NCBI RefSeq assembly: GCF_031845375.1 | Contig: NZ_JAVREK010000024.1 | Location: 1-64,000 of the forward strand | Direction: 5' to 3' | Origin: Streptomonospora wellingtoniae | GTDB taxonomy: Bacteria > Actinomycetota > Actinomycetes > Streptosporangiales > Streptosporangiaceae | Length of the DNA: 64,000 nt | In this document: in pieces, positions 1 to 8,145 of the stretch | How positions within the stretch are numbered: the stretch's first letter is position 1 | How the letters are laid out: each line of letters starts with the position of its first letter | Program-made: the position numbers and the translations under genes | The notes under the pieces: generated by a model | What the model was told of the DNA's origin: nothing | Databases searched by the model: none | What the model saw: only the letters and a program-made list of their open reading frames with translations

Positions 1-69
1 CGCACCAAGCTTGTAGACGGGCTGTACGCACCAAGATCAAGCGGCGTCAGCCCGGGAACCACGCACCCA

Positions 70-166
70 TTTTGTTCCCCCGGTACGGCCGACCGCTAGG
101 GAGGCCCCACACAGCTTGTAGCTATCGTATAGGGAAACCGTTTTCCTTCACGATAGCTACAAGATC
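70..166. repeat. Dispersed palindromic element, copy 1 (long form)
   Basis: The hairpin core has a 14-base arm CTTGTAGCTATCGT at 115-128 and its exact reverse complement at 150-163, followed by ATC. The interior (129-149) holds a short inner stem ending in GTTTTCCTTC, a motif shared with other copies. The 45 bases to the left (70-114) recur with one mismatch at 27605-27649, so the element is longer than the hairpin in these two copies. It lies upstream of the short-chain dehydrogenase gene, and what precedes it is outside the window. Bases 1-35 contain a 9-base direct repeat (CGCACCAAG at 1-9 and 27-35) that I cannot interpret. Confidence 0.85.
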
Positions 167-243
167 GACGGGGTTCGGGGGGTGCGGGGCATTACCGAAC
201 CTCGTTCTAGTGCGGGGGGTCCGGGGTCTGTAGAGTGCCGCCC

Positions 244-1017
244 ATGGAGCTGAATGGAGTTGCCGCCCTGGTTTCCGGCGGCGCAAGCGGGCTGGGCGAG
301 GCCACCGTCAAGGAACTGGCGTCGGCGGGGGCGACGGTCGTCGTCGCCGACCTGAACGCCGAGCGCGGAGAGGCGCTGGCAAAGGAGGTCGGCGGCGTCT
401 TCGCGGCCACCGACGTCTCCGACGAGTCCCAGGTGCAGGCGGCCGTGGACGCGGCCGTGGGCACCGGCCGCCCCCTGCGGGTGGCGGTGTCGTGCGCGGG
501 CATCGGCTGGGCCACCCGCACCGTCGACAGGCAGGGCGCGCCGCACGACCTCGCCGCCTACAAGAAGGTCGTCGACGTCAACCTCATCGGCACGTTCAAC
601 GTGCTGCGGCTCGCGGCCGCGGCGATGGCGGCCACCGAGCCCGCCAACGAGGACGGCGAGCGCGGCGCGGTCGTGAACACCGCCTCGGTCGCCGGGCTGG
701 AGGGCCAGATCGGCCAGATCGCGTACGCGTCCTCCAAAGGCGGCATCATCGGCATGACCGTGCCCGCTGCCCGGGACCTGGCCGCGGCGGGCATCCGGGT
801 CAACACCATCGCACCGGGCATCCTGGACACCCCCATCTACGGGCAGGGCCCCGAGTCCGAGGAGTTCAAGCAGCGCCTCGCCGCCCCGGTGCCGTTCCCC
901 AAGCGCCTGGGCACGCCCGGCGAGTTCGGCAGGCTGGCGCGGGCCCTGTTGGAGAACGGCTACATCAACGCCGAGGTCGTCCGGATCGACGGCGGCCTGC
1001 GCATGCCGCCGAAGTAG
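244..1017 (+). CDS. SDR family dehydrogenase, probable 3-hydroxyacyl-CoA dehydrogenase type
   Basis: A classical short-chain dehydrogenase of 257 residues. The N-terminal dinucleotide-binding motif reads SGGASGLG, an acidic ADL end of strand 2 suggests NAD preference, CAGIG replaces NNAG, and the catalytic Ser148, Tyr161 and Lys165 (YASSK) are present. The C-terminus ends IDGGLRMPPK. The sequence style matches type II 3-hydroxyacyl-CoA dehydrogenases, which oxidise 3-hydroxyacyl-CoA in fatty-acid or branched-chain amino-acid breakdown. The enoyl-CoA hydratase-like gene 113 bp downstream on the same strand fits that role. An in-frame GTG at 235 is an alternative start; neither start has a strong ribosome binding site. 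The substrate is inferred, not shown. Confidence 0.82.
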   Translation: MELNGVAALVSGGASGLGEATVKELASAGATVVVADLNAERGEALAKEVGGVFAATDVSDESQVQAAVDAAVGTGRPLRVAVSCAGIGWATRTVDRQGAPHDLAAYKKVVDVNLIGTFNVLRLAAAAMAATEPANEDGERGAVVNTASVAGLEGQIGQIAYASSKGGIIGMTVPAARDLAAAGIRVNTIAPGILDTPIYGQGPESEEFKQRLAAPVPFPKRLGTPGEFGRLARALLENGYINAEVVRIDGGLRMPPK

Positions 1018-1130
1018 TGCAGTCCGCGGTCGGCGGGCGGCGCGGGCGGGACCGCGCGCCTCCCGCCGACCCCAGTCACGCCGGCAGCCCCGCCCCGGGC
1101 CAGCCCGGCCGGATACGAGTTAGGAGCGCG

Positions 1131-1895
1131 ATGAGCGACGAGGTGGGCTTCACCGCCGAGGACGGCGTCGCCGTCATCACCATCAACCGCCCGCAGGCCA
1201 AGAACGCCGTCAACGCCGCCGTCGCCCAGGGCGTCGCCGATGCGCTGGACGAGCTGGACTCCCGCAAAGACCTGGTCGCCGGTGTACTGACCGGCGCCGG
1301 TCAGACCTTCTGCTCGGGCATGGACCTCAAGGCGTTCATGCAGGGCGAGGTTCCCACGGTCGAAGGGCGCGGGTTCGCCGGGTTCGCCCAGCGCCCGCCG
1401 CGAAAGCCGCTGGTCGCGGCCGTCGAGGGCTACGCGCTGGCCGGCGGCTTCGAGGCGGTGCTGGCCTGCGACCTGGTGGTCGCCGCCGAGGACGCCACGT
1501 TCGGCATTCCCGAGGTCAAACGCGGCCTGGTGGCCGGCGGCGGCGGGCTGCTGCGCCTCCAGCACCGCATCCCGCGCAACATCGCGATGGAGTTCGCGCT
1601 GACCGGCGACTTCGTCAAGGCGCCGCGCATGGCCGAGCTGGGCCTGGTCAACAGGGTCACCGCGCCGGGTGTCGCTTTGGAGGGCGCCCGCGAGCTCGCG
1701 GGGCGCATCGCGGCCAACGCCCCGATGGCGGTCGCGGTGTCCAAGCGCGTCATCGGCGAGTCCGGCGACTGGGCGAGCGGTGAGATGTGGCAGCGCCAGG
1801 ACGAGATCGCGGGCCCCGTCTTCGTCAGCCACGACGCCATGGAGGGTGCCGCCGCCTTCGCCGAGAAGCGCGAGCCCCGGTGGAAGGGCGAATAG
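1131..1895 (+). CDS. Enoyl-CoA hydratase/isomerase (crotonase) family protein
   Basis: A 254-residue crotonase-fold protein. The CoA/oxyanion-hole segments are recognisable (FCSGMDLKAF near residue 62 and YALAGGFEAVLACDLVVAAEDATFG near 102-126). The later glutamate of the family appears in GIPEVKRGLVAGGGG, followed by the usual LTGDFVKAPRMAELGLVNRV region. ATG at 1131 is chosen because TAGGAGCG lies about 8 bases upstream; the longer open frame upstream only shadows the preceding dehydrogenase. It probably forms a small acyl-CoA degradation unit with that gene. Exact chain specificity, and hydratase versus isomerase activity, cannot be read from sequence. Confidence 0.85.
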   Translation: MSDEVGFTAEDGVAVITINRPQAKNAVNAAVAQGVADALDELDSRKDLVAGVLTGAGQTFCSGMDLKAFMQGEVPTVEGRGFAGFAQRPPRKPLVAAVEGYALAGGFEAVLACDLVVAAEDATFGIPEVKRGLVAGGGGLLRLQHRIPRNIAMEFALTGDFVKAPRMAELGLVNRVTAPGVALEGARELAGRIAANAPMAVAVSKRVIGESGDWASGEMWQRQDEIAGPVFVSHDAMEGAAAFAEKREPRWKGE

Positions 1896-1920
1896 TCCGG
1901 AGCGGGCAGGCGGCGCGGCC

Positions 1921-2490
1921 TCAGTCCGGCGGAAGCGGGACGTGCAGCGCACGCAGCATCGTCGCCAGCATGTCGTAGTAGCCGACCAGGGTGATCAGCT
2001 CGACCACGCCGACCTCGCCGAAGTGCTCTTCGGCGGCCGCGTGGCAGGACTCGGAGGCGTCGCGGTCGCGTAGCAGCGCGCGGGCGTAGTCGAGGGCGGC
2101 ACGGTCGGCGGGGCCGAAGCCTCCGGGTACGGCGTCGCCGCCCAGCGCCGCGATCTCGGCCTCGGCCAGACCCGCCTCGCGGGCCAGCCGCCGGTGCGCC
2201 GACCACTCGAAGGCGCTGTCGCGCGCGGTGGCAACGGACAGGATCACGATCTCGCGGACGCGCGCCGACAGGGTGGTCTGCGCCCCCACGGCCGCGCTGA
2301 GCCGCTGCAGCGCCGCTCCCACGCCCGGGGCGGCCAGCATCGCGTTGAAGGGGCCGTGCAGCCGCCCCTGCTCGTCGAACAGCGCGAAGGCCGGCTCGCT
2401 GCCGTACTTGGCCACCACGCCGTCGTAGATCGCCCGCTGCTCGGGACCGAGCTCGTCGGGGGAGTACCAGTGGATCCGGCCATGGCGCAT
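1921..2490 (-). CDS. Carboxymuconolactone decarboxylase family (AhpD-like) protein
   Basis: A 189-residue all-helical protein of the CMD/AhpD-like fold. The family core is visible at residues 60-105: LSARVREIVILSVATARDSAFEW followed by SAHRRLAREAGL, with the E-W-x-x-H arrangement of the gamma-carboxymuconolactone decarboxylase subgroup rather than the redox CxxC of true AhpD. No cysteine pair is present, so peroxidase-reductase activity is unlikely. It converges with the crotonase gene (25 bp between stops). The following aminotransferase gene is on the same strand, 87 bp upstream. The physiological substrate is unknown. Confidence 0.78.
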   Translation of the reverse strand: MRHGRIHWYSPDELGPEQRAIYDGVVAKYGSEPAFALFDEQGRLHGPFNAMLAAPGVGAALQRLSAAVGAQTTLSARVREIVILSVATARDSAFEWSAHRRLAREAGLAEAEIAALGGDAVPGGFGPADRAALDYARALLRDRDASESCHAAAEEHFGEVGVVELITLVGYYDMLATMLRALHVPLPPD

Positions 2491-2577
2491 CCGACGATTA
2501 TGCCGCGGCCGGCCGCCGCCCCTCCGCGGCGGCCCCCGCGCGCCGGGGAAAGGCTGCGGCCGGTTCCGGGCCCCGGG

Positions 2578-3957
2578 TCAGATCCGCTGCCAGGCCTCGG
2601 TGAGCACCCGGCGCAGGACGGACTCGATCTCGTCGAAGTGCTCGGGCCCGCAGATGAGGGGCGGGGAGAGCTGGACGACCGGGTCGCCGCGGTCGTCGGC
2701 GCGGCAGATCAGCCCGGCCTCGAAGAGGGCGGGCGAGAGAAACCCCTTGAGCAGCCGGGCGGCCTCGTCGCCGGTGAAGGTCTCGCGGGTCTCCTTGTCC
2801 CTGACCAGTTCGATGCCGTAGAAGTAGCCGTCGCCGCGTATGTCGCCGACGATGGGCAGGTCGTACAGGCGCTCCAGGGCGGCCCGGAAAACCGGGGTGT
2901 TGCGGCGCACGTTGTCCAGCAGCTTCTCGTCCTCGAAGACGTCCAGGTTGGCCATGGCGGCCGCGGCGGCGACGGGGTGGCCGCCGAACGTGATGCCGTG
3001 GGTGAACATGCCGCCGGGCTCCTGGAAGGGCTCCATCAGCCGCTCCCGCGCGATCACGCCGCCCATGGGCACGTAGCCGGAGGTCACGCCCTTGGCGAAG
3101 GTGATCATGTCGGGCAGGTAGCCGTAGCGCTCGGCGCCGAAGTACTCGCCGAGGCGGCCGAAGGCGCAGATGACCTCGTCGGAGACCATCAGCACACCGT
3201 AGCGGTCGCAGATCTCGCGGACCCGCTGCAGGTAGCCGGGGGGCGGCGGGAAGCAGCCGCCGGAGTTCTGCACCGGCTCGACGTATACGGCGGCCACGGT
3301 CTCCGGGCCGTTCTGCACGATGGCGTCCTCGATCCGGTCGGCGGCCCACGCGCCGAACGCCTCGGGGTCGTCGCCGTGCGCCGGGGCGCGGTAGAGGTTG
3401 GTGTTGGGCACCTGGACGGTGCTCGGCACCAGCGGCTCGAAGGGCGTCTTCAGGTCCTGCACACCGGTGATCGACAGCGCTCCCATGGTGGTGCCGTGGT
3501 AGGCGACCTCGCGGCTGACGACCTTGTGCCGGGTGGGCTGGCCGACGGCCTTGAAGTACTGGCGGGCCAGTTTCCAGGCGCTTTCCACGGCTTCGGAGCC
3601 GCTGGTGGTGAAGAAGACGCGGTTCAGGTCGCCCGGCGCCATGCCGGCGAGCCGTTCGGCCAGGCGCACCGCCGTCGGATGGGCGTAGGTCCAGATGGGG
3701 AAGTAGGCCAGCTCGCGTGCCTGCGCGGCGATGGCGTCGGCGATCTCCCCGCGGCCGTGGCCGACCTGCGAGACGAAGAGCCCGGAGAGCCCGTCCAACA
3801 GGCGGCGCCCCCGGGAGTCGTAGACGTAGGCTCCCTCACCGCGCTCGATGACCGGGATATCGGAGTCGGTGTAGGCCGCCATCTCGGTGAAGTGCATCCA
3901 CAGGTGGTCCCTGGCCGCCTGCTGGAGGCCGGGCGTGTCGTGCTGCCGGGCTGTCAC
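2578..3957 (-). CDS. Class III PLP aminotransferase, probable omega-amino acid/putrescine type
   Basis: A 459-residue fold-type I aminotransferase. The cofactor motif VMVSDEVICAFGRLG and the PLP-binding lysine at about residue 289 (ITFAKGVTSGY) are present, as is the GSEAVESAWKLAR phosphate-binding region. It resembles SpuC/omega-amino acid:pyruvate transaminases. GTG at 3957 is chosen over a longer frame reaching 4092: GGGGGAG lies 7 bases upstream, and a TTGACA promoter sits inside the extra sequence. It is divergent from an aminoaldehyde dehydrogenase, a polyamine importer and an amine oxidase-like gene, so conversion of putrescine or a related diamine to an aminoaldehyde is the likely role. 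The substrate is inferred from context. Confidence 0.85.
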   Translation of the reverse strand: MTARQHDTPGLQQAARDHLWMHFTEMAAYTDSDIPVIERGEGAYVYDSRGRRLLDGLSGLFVSQVGHGRGEIADAIAAQARELAYFPIWTYAHPTAVRLAERLAGMAPGDLNRVFFTTSGSEAVESAWKLARQYFKAVGQPTRHKVVSREVAYHGTTMGALSITGVQDLKTPFEPLVPSTVQVPNTNLYRAPAHGDDPEAFGAWAADRIEDAIVQNGPETVAAVYVEPVQNSGGCFPPPPGYLQRVREICDRYGVLMVSDEVICAFGRLGEYFGAERYGYLPDMITFAKGVTSGYVPMGGVIARERLMEPFQEPGGMFTHGITFGGHPVAAAAAMANLDVFEDEKLLDNVRRNTPVFRAALERLYDLPIVGDIRGDGYFYGIELVRDKETRETFTGDEAARLLKGFLSPALFEAGLICRADDRGDPVVQLSPPLICGPEHFDEIESVLRRVLTEAWQRI

Positions 3958-4011
3958 TTGGCTCCCCCTGAAGGGTCGTGATGTGCGGGGACCGTTTGGT
4001 CGACCCAGTGA

Positions 4012-4040
4012 AATAGTCGCATCGTCAGAAAGTCTGTCAA
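4012..4040 (-). promoter_or_regulatory. Sigma-70-type promoter for the aminotransferase gene
   Basis: On the minus strand TTGACA (4040-4035) is followed after exactly 17 bases by ACTATT (4017-4012). Transcription would start near 4005, giving a leader of about 48 bases before the GTG at 3957. The region 3958-4158 also separates the divergent aldehyde dehydrogenase gene. Confidence 0.55.
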
Positions 4041-4158
4041 GTATCCGCTGAGAAATGCGATCTTTACAACGGAATCCCTTGTAGCAGGTCAAAGGGGTCT
4101 GTCATCGTACGGGGCAGGCACGAGCCGTGCGTCCCCATTCCACCGGGAGGAACCCCCC

Positions 4159-5613
4159 GTGCAAGAGCAGTCGAGCCGCCCCCGGCGGCTCCGCAACTTC
4201 ATCAACGGCGAGTACGTCGACGCGGCCGACGGGCGGACCGGAGACCTCGTCGACCCGGTGACCGGCGAGGTGTTCGCGCAGGCGGCCCTGTCAGGCCCAG
4301 CGGACGTCGACGCGGCCTTCTCCGCGGCCCAGGCCGCCTTCGACGGCGGCTGGCGCGACAGCACCCCGGCCGAGCGCCAGATCGCCCTCAACCGCTTCGC
4401 CGACGCGGTCGAGGAGCGCGCCGACGACCTCGTCGCGGCCGAGGTGGAGAACTGCGGCAAGCCGGTCCAGCTCACCCGGGACGAAGAGCTGTGGCAGGTC
4501 ACCGACGCCCTCCGGTTCTTCGCGGGCGCCGCCCGCAACCTGGAGGGCAAGGCGGCGGGCGAGTACATGGCCGACCACACCTCCTGGATCCGCCGCGAGC
4601 CCATCGGCCCCGTCGGCCAGATCACGCCGTGGAACTACCCCATGGCCATGGCCTCCTGGAAGATCGGCCCCGCGCTGGCCGCAGGCAACACGGTGGTCCT
4701 CAAGCCCTCCGACACCACGCCCGCCTCCACGCTGCTGCTGGCCGAGATCGCCGCGGAGTTCCTGCCGCCCGGCGTCTTCAACGTCGTCACCGGCGACCGC
4801 GACACCGGCCGCGCCCTGGTCGACCACCCCGTGCCGCGGCTGGTCTCGCTGACCGGCTCCACGCGCGCCGGGCTGGAGGTCGCCCAGCAGGGTTCCAAGG
4901 ACCTCAAGCGGCTGCATCTGGAGCTGGGCGGCAAGGCACCGGTCATCGTCTTCGACGACGCCGACATCGAGAAGGCCGCCGCCGGCATCGCCGAGGCCGG
5001 CTACTTCAACGCCGGCCAGGACTGCACCGCCGCCACCCGCGTCATCGCCGCCCCCGGCGTGCACGACGACCTCGCCGCAGCGCTGGCCGAGCATGCCGCC
5101 CGGACGAGGACCGCCGGGCCCGACGACGCCGACGCCGCCTATGGGCCCCTGAACAACGCCGCGCAGCTGGAGCGCGTATCGGGCTTCGTCGACCGCGCGC
5201 CCGGGCATGCGCAGGTCATGGCCGGCGGGCAGCGCCTCGGCGGCAAGGGATACTTCTACGCGCCCACGGTCGTCTCCGGCCTCCGCCAGGGCGATGAGCT
5301 GGTCACCGACGAGGTCTTCGGCCCGGTCATCACCGTGCAGCGGTTCGCCGATGAGGACACGGCTGTCGAATGGGCCAATTCCGTCCGCTATGGTCTGGCG
5401 TCAAGCGTGTGGACCCGCGACCACGGACGCGCGCTGCGGGTCTCGCGCCGCCTGGACTTCGGCTGCGTCTGGATCAACACGCACATCCCGCTGATCGCGG
5501 AGATGCCGCACGGCGGGTTCAAGCACTCCGGCTACGGTAAGGACCTCTCGCTTTACAGCCTGGAGGAGTACACCCGCGTCAAGCACGTCATGAGCTATAT
5601 CGGCCGTGACTAG
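4159..5613 (+). CDS. NAD-dependent aminoaldehyde dehydrogenase (PatD/gamma-aminobutyraldehyde type)
   Basis: A 484-residue aldehyde dehydrogenase superfamily enzyme. The catalytic nucleophile is Cys289 (GQDCTAA) and the general base Glu255 (LELGGKAP). The ITPWNYPMAMASWKIGPALAAGN and LTGSTRAG cofactor segments are present. It matches the gamma-aminobutyraldehyde/betaine aldehyde dehydrogenase group, which oxidises 4-aminobutanal to GABA. The GTG start at 4159 has GGGAGG 8 bases upstream. The gene leads a run with the PotABCD-type transporter (22 bp to the next start) and opposes the aminotransferase, so it probably acts second in putrescine breakdown. Betaine-aldehyde oxidation is an alternative. 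Confidence 0.85.
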   Translation: MQEQSSRPRRLRNFINGEYVDAADGRTGDLVDPVTGEVFAQAALSGPADVDAAFSAAQAAFDGGWRDSTPAERQIALNRFADAVEERADDLVAAEVENCGKPVQLTRDEELWQVTDALRFFAGAARNLEGKAAGEYMADHTSWIRREPIGPVGQITPWNYPMAMASWKIGPALAAGNTVVLKPSDTTPASTLLLAEIAAEFLPPGVFNVVTGDRDTGRALVDHPVPRLVSLTGSTRAGLEVAQQGSKDLKRLHLELGGKAPVIVFDDADIEKAAAGIAEAGYFNAGQDCTAATRVIAAPGVHDDLAAALAEHAARTRTAGPDDADAAYGPLNNAAQLERVSGFVDRAPGHAQVMAGGQRLGGKGYFYAPTVVSGLRQGDELVTDEVFGPVITVQRFADEDTAVEWANSVRYGLASSVWTRDHGRALRVSRRLDFGCVWINTHIPLIAEMPHGGFKHSGYGKDLSLYSLEEYTRVKHVMSYIGRD

Positions 5614-5635
5614 CACTTCCATGAGGAGCCGCCCC

Positions 5636-6778
5636 ATGGCCACAGCCACCGAGGCGACACGCGCCCCCCGAGGCGCCGGGGCCCGCGCCGGCACGCCGGC
5701 GATCAGCCTGGAGCAGATCTCCAAGACCTACCGCTCGGGCGGCGAGAACGTGCAAGCGGTGCGCGGCGTCGACCTGCGCATCGAGCAGGCCGAGTTCTTC
5801 TCCCTGCTGGGCCCCTCGGGCTGCGGCAAGACCACGACGATGCGTATGATCGCCGGTTTCGAGGACCCCACGTCCGGCACGGTGCTGCTGCACGGCGACG
5901 ACGTCACCGGTGTCCCGCCCAACCGGCGCGACGTCAACATGGTCTTCCAGAGCTACGCGCTGTTCCCGCACATGACGGTTTTCGACAACGTCGCCTTCGG
6001 CCTGCGGCGCAAGGGCACCGCCGGCGACGACATCCGGCGCGACGTGGCCCAGGCTCTGGAGCTGGTGGAGCTGAGCGGGCGCGAGCGCACCAAGCCCGGC
6101 CGGCTCTCCGGCGGCCAGCAGCAACGAGTGGCCCTCGCCCGGGCCCTGGTCAACCGGCCCAGCGCGCTGCTGCTCGACGAGCCGCTGGGCGCCCTCGACC
6201 TCAAGCTGCGCCAGGCCATGCAGATCGAGCTCAAGCGCATCCAGCGCGAGGTCGGTATCACCTTCGTCTACGTCACCCACGACCAGGGCGAGGCACTGAC
6301 CATGTCCGACCGCATCGCGGTGATGAACGGCGGCCGCGTCGAGCAGCTGGGCACCCCCGCCGAGATCTACGAGCGGCCCGCCACCCGCTTCACCGCGGGC
6401 TTCATCGGCACCTCGAACCTGCTGAGCGGAACGGTCACGAGCCGCAGCGCCGAGCAGGCCACGGTCCGGGTGGAGGGCGCCGGCGAGATCCCCGCCGTCG
6501 GCGACGCCGCGCCCGGATCCCGCGTCGACCTGACCGTCCGCCCGGAGAAGATCGCGCTGGAGGCCGCGGAGCCGCCGGGCGACCGGGCGCGGCTGCGCGG
6601 AATGGTCGCCGAGGTCGTCTACCTCGGCTCAGCCACGCACTACACGGTCCGACTCGGCGACGGAACCGAGATGGTCGTCTTCCGGCAGAACTCCGCCGAC
6701 GCCGCGAGCGCCGCCGAGCGCGGCGACACCGTCTGGGTGTCGTGGCGTCCCGAACACGCCTACGCCCTTCCGGGCTAG
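5636..6778 (+). CDS. potA: Polyamine ABC transporter ATP-binding protein PotA
   Basis: A 380-residue ABC ATPase. Walker A is GPSGCGKT at about residues 59-66, followed by the VFQSYALFPHMTV Q-loop, the LSGGQQQR signature, the LLLDEPLGALD Walker B and the THDQGEA switch histidine. The C-terminal 110 residues form a TOBE-type domain (LTVRPEKIAL and onward), as in PotA/FbpC-type importers. ATG at 5636 is preferred because AGGAG lies 7 bases upstream; a GTG at 5606 would extend it by 10 residues. It works with the membrane proteins encoded at 8146-9890 and the binding lipoprotein at 6908. Confidence 0.88.
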   Translation: MATATEATRAPRGAGARAGTPAISLEQISKTYRSGGENVQAVRGVDLRIEQAEFFSLLGPSGCGKTTTMRMIAGFEDPTSGTVLLHGDDVTGVPPNRRDVNMVFQSYALFPHMTVFDNVAFGLRRKGTAGDDIRRDVAQALELVELSGRERTKPGRLSGGQQQRVALARALVNRPSALLLDEPLGALDLKLRQAMQIELKRIQREVGITFVYVTHDQGEALTMSDRIAVMNGGRVEQLGTPAEIYERPATRFTAGFIGTSNLLSGTVTSRSAEQATVRVEGAGEIPAVGDAAPGSRVDLTVRPEKIALEAAEPPGDRARLRGMVAEVVYLGSATHYTVRLGDGTEMVVFRQNSADAASAAERGDTVWVSWRPEHAYALPG

Positions 6779-6779
6779 G

Positions 6780-6827
6780 GGCCGCGGGGGCCGCGCACCG
6801 ATCCGCCGGTGCACGGCCCCCGCGGCC
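6780..6827 (+). terminator. Long stem-loop between potA and potD
   Basis: The 14-base arm at 6780-6793 pairs with 6814-6827. After one mismatch a 6-base inner stem (6795-6800 with 6807-6812) closes a six-base loop. No T-run follows. Inside an operon it may protect the mRNA 3' end or attenuate transcription so that binding-protein and ATPase levels differ. Confidence 0.6.
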
Positions 6828-6907
6828 GAACCGGTGGCGCCGGACACCTGCCGTCCGGCCGCCCCCTCCCCCCGTCCCACCCCCCAAGCAGGAAAGAGCG
6901 GACCGCC

Positions 6908-8143
6908 GTGACCCGACGCCTCACCCCCGCGCAGGCAGCCCTCGCGCGCGGGCTCACCCAGCCCCGACTCAGCCGACGCGGCATGCTCGGACTCTCCGGA
7001 CTGACCGCCGCAGGCCTCAGCCTCTCCGCCTGCGGCGTGGAAGGCCAAGGCGGCGAATCGACCAGCGCCAAGGGCTTCTGGGACGGCAAGAAGAGCAACG
7101 GCCGCCTCGACTTCGCCAACTGGCCGCTGTACATGGACCCCGGCAGGCCCGAGCTGAAGGCCTTCACCGAAGAGACCGGAATCAAGGTCAACTACGACGA
7201 GGCCGTCCAGGACAACCCGTCGTTCTTCGGCAAGATCCAGCCGATGCTTGCCCAGGCCGAGCCCATCGGCTACGACCTGATGGTGCTGACCAACGGCATC
7301 GAGCTGAACAAGCTCATCGAGCTGAACTACCTGGCGCCGCTGGACCACTCGAAGCTGCCCAACTTCGCCGACCACGCCGCCGACATCTACAAGAAGACCA
7401 GCTACGACTCCGGCAACCGCTACACGATCCCCTACGCCTCGGGCATCACCGGCATCGCCTACAACCCCGAGTACGTCGACCGGGAGATCACCAGCATCGC
7501 CGACCTGTGGGACACCGCCTTCAAGGACAAGGTCGGCATGTTCGCCGACCCCCAGGAGCTGGCCAACTTCGGGCTCTTCTACAACGGGGTCAAGCCGGCC
7601 GACTCCGAGGAGTCGGACTGGATCGACGCCGCCGACGCGCTCCAGGAGCAGCGCGACAAGGGGCTCGTGCGGCGCTACTACTCCCAGGACTACATCCAGC
7701 CGCTGAGCAACGGCGACGTGTGGCTGTCCATGGCCTGGTCCGGCGACATCTTCCAGCAGAACGCCGAGGAGGGGACCAACCTGAAGTTCGTCGTCCCCGA
7801 AGAGGGCGCCACGCTGTGGAGCGACAACATGATGATCCCCTTCACCGCGAAGAACCCGGTGGACGCCCTGATGCTGATGAACTTCTTCTACGACCCCGAG
7901 ATCGCGGCGGACCTGACGGAGTACATCAACTACATCACCCCGGTGCCGGAAGCGCGGGACCTGCTGCGCAGCAAGGCCGAGGAGGCCTCCGGCGACGACA
8001 AGGAGACGCTGGAGCGGATCGTCGACAGCCCGCTGGTCTTCCCCGATGACGACGACTACGCGAAGCTGCACAACTACGTCCCGGTGACCAGCAACAACGA
8101 GGAGAACTTCTCCCCGTTGTTCCTCGCCATCTCGCAGTCCTGA
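6908..8143 (+). CDS. potD: Polyamine ABC transporter substrate-binding lipoprotein (PotD/PotF-like)
   Basis: A 411-residue extracellular binding protein. The N-terminus has a twin-arginine motif (LSRRGMLGL), a hydrophobic stretch and a lipobox ending at Cys42 (LSACG), so it is predicted to be a Tat-exported lipoprotein. The mature part has the PotD-type pattern: DFANWPLYMD near the start, FTEETGIKVNYDE, YDLMVLTNGI and WSGDIFQQNAEEG. GTG at 6908 has GGAAAG about 11 bases upstream; the longer frame from 6809 runs through the upstream hairpin and is rejected. It delivers substrate to the PotB/PotC permease. Putrescine or spermidine specificity is inferred from neighbouring catabolic genes. Confidence 0.86.
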   Translation: MTRRLTPAQAALARGLTQPRLSRRGMLGLSGLTAAGLSLSACGVEGQGGESTSAKGFWDGKKSNGRLDFANWPLYMDPGRPELKAFTEETGIKVNYDEAVQDNPSFFGKIQPMLAQAEPIGYDLMVLTNGIELNKLIELNYLAPLDHSKLPNFADHAADIYKKTSYDSGNRYTIPYASGITGIAYNPEYVDREITSIADLWDTAFKDKVGMFADPQELANFGLFYNGVKPADSEESDWIDAADALQEQRDKGLVRRYYSQDYIQPLSNGDVWLSMAWSGDIFQQNAEEGTNLKFVVPEEGATLWSDNMMIPFTAKNPVDALMLMNFFYDPEIAADLTEYINYITPVPEARDLLRSKAEEASGDDKETLERIVDSPLVFPDDDDYAKLHNYVPVTSNNEENFSPLFLAISQS

Positions 8144-8145
8144 CC

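Noticed and set aside
1..60. CGCACCAAG direct repeats and CTTGTAG...CAAGATC as a degenerate sixth palindromic element
   Set aside because: Only fragments match, the stem does not form, and the left context is outside the window.
2194..3981. 595-codon plus-strand open frame opposite the aminotransferase
   Set aside because: The minus strand carries a full aminotransferase with all active-site motifs, and the plus frame is Gly/Val/Asp-rich without homology.
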